Origin: Candidatus Kaistella beijingensis
Lineage (GTDB): Bacteria; Bacteroidota; Bacteroidia; Flavobacteriales; Weeksellaceae
Length of the DNA stretch: 64,000 bases
Assembly: GCF_020084865.1 (NCBI RefSeq)
Contig: NZ_CP071953.1
Span: 1,984,001 to 2,048,000 of the forward strand
Reading direction: 5' to 3'
Part shown: one piece after another, positions 58,752-64,000 of the stretch
Position numbering within the stretch: position 1 is the stretch's first letter
Layout of the letters: every line of letters begins with the position of its first letter
Made by a program: the position numbers and the translations under genes
Notes under the pieces: model-generated
Databases searched by the model: none
What the model saw: the letters and a program-made list of their open reading frames with translations, nothing else
Told to the model about the DNA's origin: nothing

Positions 58752-59264
58752 TTAAATCAAAGGTGCTCCAACCTGCAAATCACAACGGTGATGAGGTTCA
58801 CCGTGTGGTGGATTTACCGCAGGTTTAGGTCCGATGTTTTGCGTAACCGGAGCCGTTTGTTGCGGCGCTGCAGGAATTGGATTGGTGTTGAAGTTATTAT
58901 TTACAGGAGCTTGAGGTTGCGGCGCAGGATTTTGAGGAACCGGAGCACTGTCAATCGGAGCACCAACTGCGATATCGCAACGGTGGAAAGGTTCGCCGTG
59001 TGCAGGATTTAATGCAGGTTTTTTTCCTGAAGGATTTGCTGCTGCTGTAGTTTGGGGAACTACTTGCCCATTTTGAGCTGGTTGCGGAGCATTCACTTGA
59101 ACTTCCTGAGTTTGTACTGAAGGATTTTCTGTTGCGGCAACCACTGCAGAATCTTTTGTTTGATTTACCGCAGTTTCTGTGGCAGTTTCTGTGGTTTCAT
59201 TTTGCTTTTTATCACAAGAAATTGCAAGTGCGGCAACAAAAATGATTAATGAAATTTTTTTCAT
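58752..59264 (-). CDS. Lipoprotein with two H-G-E-P-x-H-R-C motifs
   Basis: 170 residues. Lipobox AISC, Cys17. A Thr/Glu then Pro/Gln/Asn/Ala-rich disordered body carries two near-identical 22-residue motifs: residues 83-104 (PALNPAHGEPFHRCDIAVGA) and 148-169 (PAVNPPHGEPHHRCDLQVGA), 65 apart; the second is at the very C-terminus. Conserved His-Gly-Glu-Pro-x-His-Arg-Cys suggests metal or haem binding. 18 bases after the HMA-fused TonB receptor, same strand. Function unknown; outer-membrane location probable. Confidence 0.8.
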   Translation of the reverse strand: MKKISLIIFVAALAISCDKKQNETTETATETAVNQTKDSAVVAATENPSVQTQEVQVNAPQPAQNGQVVPQTTAAANPSGKKPALNPAHGEPFHRCDIAVGAPIDSAPVPQNPAPQPQAPVNNNFNTNPIPAAPQQTAPVTQNIGPKPAVNPPHGEPHHRCDLQVGAPLI

Positions 59265-59283
59265 ATCTATTGATTATTTTTTG

Positions 59284-61950
59284 TTAAAAAGTTACATCCA
59301 ACCCGAAGTACACATTGGCAGGCATTATAGGCGCATAAACCATTCCGCCGTCAAAATAATTTCCGAAAGGATTTTTTGCATCGATGATTGGGTTATTCTG
59401 CATGTAACTTGTGAGATTTTCTCCTCCCAAATATACACGAATATTTTTATTGAAATTTCTTGAAATCTGCGCATTCAATGTCGCAAAAGAATCCGAATAT
59501 TCCGGAAGTCTGAATTCCGTTGGATTGGAATTTAAGTTTGGAAGTTTCTGTTTTCCAACAAGTTGAAGGGTGGTGTCGAAATTCCAAAATCCACCTTTGT
59601 CATTTTTATTGGTAGTGTATGAAGCGTTGAAAAATCCTCGGTGTTTCGCCATAAATGGAATTTCTCTTTTGCCACCAACAAAATCTGCTTCAACATCATA
59701 ATATTTATAGGCCAATCTCAACTCCAAATTTTTTGCAGGAACAAAATCAAGCTGTGTTTGGAAACTGTTCGCATAAGATTTTCCATCCAAATTATATAAC
59801 ACGATTTTGTGTGGTGAAACGTCCAAATCTGCCAAAACTTGGTCCTGAAAATCGGTTCTAAAAAAATCAGCAACCAAAGTCGCTTTTCTGTTGAACAATT
59901 TGAATTCCTGTTGCAAACTTACGCCGTAATTCCAAGCGATTTCAGGTTTTAAATTATATATTTTTCCACCATTTCCCAAGATTTCAATTTCTCGATTCGA
60001 TGCAAAATATTGTTGGTTTTCCGCAAAAATATTCGCAGTTCTGAAACCTCTACCCGCAGAAAGTCGCAAAATTGTATTCGGTGATAGGTCATATTTAAAG
60101 TTTAATCTCGGCGTGAATTGCGTTCCCGCCAAATTGTGGAAATCGGTTCTTGCACCGGCAACCAAGGTATATTTCAGTCCTGTCAAAGTATATTCGAAAA
60201 ATAATCCCGGAACGGTTTCCGTTCTTTTAAAATTTTGAGTTAAATAATCTTCATTGAAATCATCATACAAAAAACTCGCACCCGCTTTATATTTATGGTT
60301 GGTATTTCCGAAAATGCTCTCAAAAATTAAGTTCGAATAAAAGGTCTTTTCATTTCCCAAATAATTTCTTTTACCGAAAAAACTGTCCTGTTGATGATAG
60401 GTAAACTGATTCATCCAACCGATACTTTGGTAAGGTTTGTCTTTAAAAACGTAACCCGTTTTATTCCAAACATCAACTTTTGCAAGCTTGATTCCCACGC
60501 CGTACAAATTCTGTTGGGTGTGGTCGAGTTTGTGATTAAAATCCTTTTGGCCACCAAATCTTTCATCTTTCACAAAACTAATTCCGAAATGTGTGCCTAA
60601 ACCTGAATGTTCTAAATCATTGTAATTCAATAAATAAGCTGCATTAATTTGATTTCCTGTGGGTTGGTCGAGAAAACCGTCATTGTTGGTATCCATTTTC
60701 GCCAAAGTCGCGTTTCCGTGAAGTAAAACCGATTGATTCCAATGGTCATTCAATTTGTTGGTGGAAGTGATGTTGGTTTCAAATCTTGAGTTGAGATCTC
60801 CAAAAATATTCAAAGAAGTTTCCGGTTTATCTTGAAGTTTCAAAAGTTCGGTGTTGATTTGTCCTGTAATGCTTTCGTAACCGTTCGTTACGGTACTTCC
60901 ACCTTTTGTCAGCTGAATTCCACCGATCCATCTTCCCGGAATTAAATTCATTCCATAAGGTGAAGCCAAACCACGAATTGAAGGCAAAAGTTCTTTGGTC
61001 AAACTTGTGTATTTTTGGTCTAAACCCAACATTTTCAATTGTTTGGTTCCTGTAACTGCATTGCTGAAAGATACATCTACGGTTGCGTTAGTTTCAAAAC
61101 TTTCGGACAAATTACAACATGCCGCTTTCAAAAGTTCCTTGGAACTGATATTGAAAGTTAAATCTGCATTTTTCTTGCTCAAAGCTGTTGCTTCCTGCAT
61201 TTTAAAGAGCTTCACTTCCTCGATACTTTTGTCGACATGGTCAGAAAATTGGGTGAAATCTTTTTTTGGTTTTGGAGTTTCCTCGTGATGAACCAAATCG
61301 CTTTTCACGCCTAAAGGAAGCTTTCTGTCGTAAAGACAACAATCTGGAAGTTCTTTATAAACGTCATCGGAAGCGGTGAATTTTTCATTGTCGTGACCAA
61401 CATCGGCAATTCTCTTTAAAATCAAATCTGCAGAAGTTTTTGCAGGGTCGAAATCGAGTTTTACTTTTTGCGTTTCAGCGTCCCAATTTGCAGAAATTGC
61501 ACCGGCTTCTTTCGCCGCTTTTTCAATTCTAGCCTTACAGGAACCGCAGTTCCCACGAACAAAATATTCGTTCTCCGCTTTCTGTGGAGTTTCTGTTGGT
61601 GTAGTTTTTAAAATAGAAGTTTCCCTTTCGTAATGGCAACAACCGGGAAGATTTTCATACACGTCGTTTGGTGCGCTAAACATTTCGTTGTCGTGACCAA
61701 CCGCTGCAATGTTCTTTAAAATTTCTTCTGCTGAAGTTTTTGCAGAGTCAAATTCCACTGACAATTTTTGAGTTTCAGCATTCCAATTTGCGATGGATGC
61801 GCCTGTTTTTTTTGCGGTGGTTTCTATTCGTTCTTTGCACATTCCGCAATCTCCTTTTACCAAAAATGTCGATTTGGTGATGGTTTGAGCAAATAAAAAG
61901 TGGGTAAATAATAGTGAGAAAGTCAAAAGACTTTTCAATAAAGTTTTCAT
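59284..61950 (-). CDS. TonB-dependent receptor with two N-terminal HMA-like modules
   Basis: 888 residues. Signal peptide to about residue 22. Two modules follow with exact 100-residue spacing: CxxC at 35/38 (KGDCGMCKERIE) with CC at 104/105, and CxxC at 135/138 (RGNCGSCKARIE) with CC at 204/205. Then a His-containing linker, a plug domain from about 235 with another Cys pair at 278/279 (LLKAACCNLSESFETN) and a classical TonB-receptor barrel (PGRWIGGIQLTKG, ending NVYFGLDVTF). HMA folds bind Cu, Zn or other soft metals. Likely outer-membrane metal importer or sensor; direction and metal are inference. Confidence 0.9.
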   Translation of the reverse strand: MKTLLKSLLTFSLLFTHFLFAQTITKSTFLVKGDCGMCKERIETTAKKTGASIANWNAETQKLSVEFDSAKTSAEEILKNIAAVGHDNEMFSAPNDVYENLPGCCHYERETSILKTTPTETPQKAENEYFVRGNCGSCKARIEKAAKEAGAISANWDAETQKVKLDFDPAKTSADLILKRIADVGHDNEKFTASDDVYKELPDCCLYDRKLPLGVKSDLVHHEETPKPKKDFTQFSDHVDKSIEEVKLFKMQEATALSKKNADLTFNISSKELLKAACCNLSESFETNATVDVSFSNAVTGTKQLKMLGLDQKYTSLTKELLPSIRGLASPYGMNLIPGRWIGGIQLTKGGSTVTNGYESITGQINTELLKLQDKPETSLNIFGDLNSRFETNITSTNKLNDHWNQSVLLHGNATLAKMDTNNDGFLDQPTGNQINAAYLLNYNDLEHSGLGTHFGISFVKDERFGGQKDFNHKLDHTQQNLYGVGIKLAKVDVWNKTGYVFKDKPYQSIGWMNQFTYHQQDSFFGKRNYLGNEKTFYSNLIFESIFGNTNHKYKAGASFLYDDFNEDYLTQNFKRTETVPGLFFEYTLTGLKYTLVAGARTDFHNLAGTQFTPRLNFKYDLSPNTILRLSAGRGFRTANIFAENQQYFASNREIEILGNGGKIYNLKPEIAWNYGVSLQQEFKLFNRKATLVADFFRTDFQDQVLADLDVSPHKIVLYNLDGKSYANSFQTQLDFVPAKNLELRLAYKYYDVEADFVGGKREIPFMAKHRGFFNASYTTNKNDKGGFWNFDTTLQLVGKQKLPNLNSNPTEFRLPEYSDSFATLNAQISRNFNKNIRVYLGGENLTSYMQNNPIIDAKNPFGNYFDGGMVYAPIMPANVYFGLDVTF

Positions 61951-62017
61951 TGTTGAAAATAATTTAATTTAAAAATAGTTTTCCGAAAGAACACACTTTC
62001 GGCTGTAAATCAATAAA

Positions 62018-62392
62018 TTAAGCTATTTTCGGCGGTTGCCAAATGTTTAGAAAATTAGATGGATAAAAAGAAATTCCATAACCGAAATTAACCGATTTCA
62101 TCTCAAAAGTATTCTTTGCAGACTTGAAAATTTCGGATGAAATGTAATTGAAAACAAAATGAGAAGCGCAGGAATGACAGTTTGCACAGTCGTCTTTGCA
62201 ATTGTTTTTGTCAGAATCTTTTTTGGAGTTTTCCGAGTGACAAGGTTTTGTTTTTTCGGTTTTGCAACAGTTGTCCTTTTCAGATTTTTTGTCGCAGCAC
62301 TGTTCAGTAGTTTGCGCAAAAATCATTTGCTTTGGCAAAATGAAAATTCCCAAACCGAAAATAATCAGAAATATTTTAATCGTTCTGAACAT
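62018..62392 (-). CDS. Small Cys-rich secreted/membrane protein at the head of the metal locus
   Basis: 124 residues. N-terminal hydrophobic segment/signal (to about 27), then nine Cys in 44 residues (positions 32, 33, 42, 43, 51, 65, 69, 72, 75; CANCHSC at the end), with many Lys/Asp, and a C-terminal part ending NIWQPPKIA. Reminiscent of the HYC_CC_PP family (CC and PP elements) but without the HYC motif. Probably binds metal. It is 67 bases upstream of the receptor, same strand. Confidence 0.75.
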   Translation of the reverse strand: MFRTIKIFLIIFGLGIFILPKQMIFAQTTEQCCDKKSEKDNCCKTEKTKPCHSENSKKDSDKNNCKDDCANCHSCASHFVFNYISSEIFKSAKNTFEMKSVNFGYGISFYPSNFLNIWQPPKIA

Positions 62393-62477
62393 GATTCTGC
62401 AAAATTAGTAAATTAAATTTTAATCGAAAGCTTTGCGTTAAACTTTCTTAAAAAAGCGTTAAAAGTTTCACTTATAA

Positions 62478-62507
62478 TTTGTTGATAATTAAAACTTTGT
62501 AATTTTG
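62478..62507 (+). promoter_or_regulatory. Complete -33/-7 promoter of the L,D-transpeptidase-like gene
   Basis: TTTG (62478-62481), 18-base spacer, TAATTTTG followed by C (62500-62507), 30 bases before ATG 62538. The cleanest two-part flavobacterial promoter in the window. Confidence 0.75.
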
Positions 62508-62537
62508 CCCCACCAAATTTATTTAACATAATATAGA

Positions 62538-63311
62538 ATGAAGAAAATCTTTGTGATGTTGAGTTTCGTGATGTTTTTTGCAACTTCTTTTCACAAAAGC
62601 GAAATTCAACCCAAACAAAATTCAACAGTTCCATTAAAAACTCTACCTCAATTATCAGTTACCAACGGCGAAAAAAGTTCAAAGACCAACAACGCCATTA
62701 ATGCTGAAGAAATTTACGCTTCTATCAATTTCGAATCCATCAACAAGCTTAATTCGGAAGTTTTCAACAAGGCATTTTTAGGTTTTAATAATTTAAAGAA
62801 GGCAGGAAAGCTTGACGAAAACGCGCATATCTTAAGCATCTGTGATTTCTCACTTTCTTCGACGCACAAAAGACTTTGGGTCATTGATTTGAACGAGAAA
62901 AAAGTCCTTTTCAATTCTTTGGTTGCCCACGGAAAAAATACAGGGGAGGAATTCGCGCAAAAATTTTCAAATACCGAAAGTTCTTATCAAAGCAGTCTCG
63001 GTTTTTACATTACAGAAACTACTTACAACGGCGAAAATGGTTATTCCCTAAAGCTTTTGGGGATGGATAAAGGTTTCAACGACAACGCTTTACGGCGCGC
63101 AATCGTAATGCACGGTGCAGATTATGTGAGTGAGGATTTTATCAAAACGCAAAACAGAATCGGAAGAAGTTGGGGTTGTCCTGCAGTCCCGCGAGCTTTG
63201 GCTGAACCGATTATCAATACCATTAAAGGAAAAAACTGTTTCTTTATTTATTATCCCGACCCTCAATATTTGTCTTCTTCAGAATGGTTGAAAAATCAGG
63301 AGGAAATGTAA
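62538..63311 (+). CDS. Murein L,D-transpeptidase catalytic-domain protein (YkuD_2)
   Basis: 257 residues. Signal or anchor at the N-terminus (MKKIFVMLSFVMFFATSF). Catalytic region: AIVMHGADYVSEDF (His) and GRSWGCPAVPRALAEPI, with the nucleophile Cys in SxGCPAV, near residue 214. Family members cross-link or anchor peptidoglycan; the YkuD_2 branch is mostly uncharacterised. Monocistronic. Confidence 0.9.
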   Translation: MKKIFVMLSFVMFFATSFHKSEIQPKQNSTVPLKTLPQLSVTNGEKSSKTNNAINAEEIYASINFESINKLNSEVFNKAFLGFNNLKKAGKLDENAHILSICDFSLSSTHKRLWVIDLNEKKVLFNSLVAHGKNTGEEFAQKFSNTESSYQSSLGFYITETTYNGENGYSLKLLGMDKGFNDNALRRAIVMHGADYVSEDFIKTQNRIGRSWGCPAVPRALAEPIINTIKGKNCFFIYYPDPQYLSSSEWLKNQEEM

Positions 63312-63338
63312 ATTTTATCGCGAAATTTTTATAAAATC

Positions 63339-63373
63339 AAATCCCAATTCAGCTCTAGAATTGGGATTTTTCG
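63339..63373. terminator. Bidirectional terminator between the YkuD_2 gene and fumC
   Basis: A 12-bp perfect stem AAATCCCAATTC / GAATTGGGATTT, T run on the + strand, AAAATC on the other side. Confidence 0.85.
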
Positions 63374-63381
63374 TATCATTT

Positions 63382-64000
63382 TTAAACCATATTTTCAGGT
63401 TTTACCCATTCATCAAACTGTTCTGCAGTCAAAAAACCTAGATTTATCGCTTCCTCTTTCAAAGTCGTTCCGTTTTTGTGTGCGGTTTTTGCAATTTTTG
63501 CTGCATTTTCATAACCAATGTGAGGATTTAAAGCCGTTACCAACATTAAAGATTTATCTAAAAGTTCTTTAATTCTGTCAAAATTGGGTTCAATTCCAAT
63601 GGCACAATGGTCGTTAAATGAAATACAAGCATCTCCCAAGAGTTGTGCGGACTGTAAAAAATTAAACGCCATTACTGGTTTGAAAACGTTCAGTTCAAAA
63701 TTTCCCTGAGTTCCGGCAAAAGAAATTGTCGTGTCATTTCCTAAAACCTGTGCGCAAATCATCGTCATTGCTTCATTTTGCGTTGGATTCACTTTTCCAG
63801 GCATAATAGAAGAACCAGGTTCGTTTTCAGGAATTAAGATTTCGCCAATTCCACTTCTCGGTCCGGAAGCGAGCAAACGAATATCCTGTGCAATTTTGTA
63901 AAGAGCGACTGCAAGTTGTTTCAAAGCGCCGTGAGTTTCTACGATTGCGTCGTGAGAGGCGAGTGCTTCAAATTTATTTTCCGCAGTTTTGAAAGTAAGT
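63382..64000 (-). CDS. fumC: Class II fumarate hydratase, 3' part only (5' end outside window)
   Basis: The frame is open through the window end: [20 protein letters not shown] precedes the segment, so the start is beyond 64000 and about 206 C-terminal residues are visible. The fumarase/aspartase signature [13 protein letters not shown] and [10 protein letters not shown] are present; [10 protein letters not shown] favours fumarase over aspartase. TCA-cycle enzyme. Confidence 0.92.
   Translation of the reverse strand, partial: LTFKTAENKFEALASHDAIVETHGALKQLAVALYKIAQDIRLLASGPRSGIGEILIPENEPGSSIMPGKVNPTQNEAMTMICAQVLGNDTTISFAGTQGNFELNVFKPVMAFNFLQSAQLLGDACISFNDHCAIGIEPNFDRIKELLDKSLMLVTALNPHIGYENAAKIAKTAHKNGTTLKEEAINLGFLTAEQFDEWVKPENMV

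Overview
The window looks like chromosomal DNA of a low-GC member of the Bacteroidota, most likely the Weeksellaceae (Chryseobacterium/Kaistella/Epilithonimonas group). Three things point there: the gene content (type III glutamine synthetase, CoaX, DUF3078, DUF885, SemiSWEET, a TonB receptor with fused HMA domains, HMA-free OmpP1/FadL plus SGNH lipoprotein); the near absence of Shine-Dalgarno sites; and the repeated promoter word TAnnTTTG (the flavobacterial/Bacteroides -7 element) 5-30 bases upstream of starts. No phage, intact insertion sequence, integron, CRISPR array or rRNA was seen. There is one tRNA (Val, UAC). The assignment to family is inference.

Layout. 1-6.8 kb: fatty-acid/hydrophobe porin plus SGNH lipoprotein, prs, rplY, a REP-like GC palindrome, a YdeI-type protein, a TonB-C-like secreted protein, tadA. 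6.8-13.7 kb: coaX, an M1 peptidase and a nucleoside-phosphorylase-like protein, divergent from glutamine synthetase III. 14-21 kb: NlpC/P60 lipoprotein, then the complete elongasome operon mreB-mreC-mreD-mrdA-rodA on the minus strand. 21-25 kb: haem genes hemA-hemC-hemD-hemE. 25-32 kb: small accessory genes (GNAT, YdeI, META lipoprotein, two tandem SemiSWEETs, hflX, AlkD-like, DUF6122, Ca2+/H+ antiporter, truncated haemoglobin) and an eroded Kir channel pseudogene. 32-41 kb: YkgJ-type protein, gdhA, dprA, rhomboid, DUF3078 with a broken tandem fragment, comM, tRNA-Val, folC. 41-44 kb: exbB-exbD-tonB. 44-53 kb: DUF885 peptidase-like lipoprotein, PAS histidine kinase plus response regulator, nth/bcp divergent pair, sufS, a class-C serine hydrolase. 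53-58.6 kb: glyS, pyrD, DUF445, msrB. 58.7-62.4 kb: a minus-strand putative metal locus. 62.5-64 kb: YkuD-type L,D-transpeptidase homologue and the 3' part of fumC.

How genes fit together: the mre/mrd operon builds the lateral wall, and NlpC/P60 and YkuD_2 proteins remodel it. ExbB-ExbD-TonB energises outer-membrane receptors such as the one at 59.3 kb. GSIII and GDH are the two ammonium-assimilation routes.

Most interesting points: (1) the locus at 58.7-62.4 kb, a Cys-rich small protein, a TonB receptor whose periplasmic N-terminus holds two 100-residue modules each with CxxC and CC, and a lipoprotein with two copies of an H-G-E-P-x-H-R-C motif, which looks like an uncharacterised metal uptake or sensing system; (2) several families of dispersed intergenic repeats, including heptad-periodic tracts with different words but the same 7-bp period; (3) perfect dyads on the mreB, glyS and pyrD boundaries; (4) back-to-back -7 promoter elements one base apart between DUF445 and msrB; (5) several decaying genes (Kir channel, DUF3078 fragment, secreted-protein fragment, start-less AlkD).
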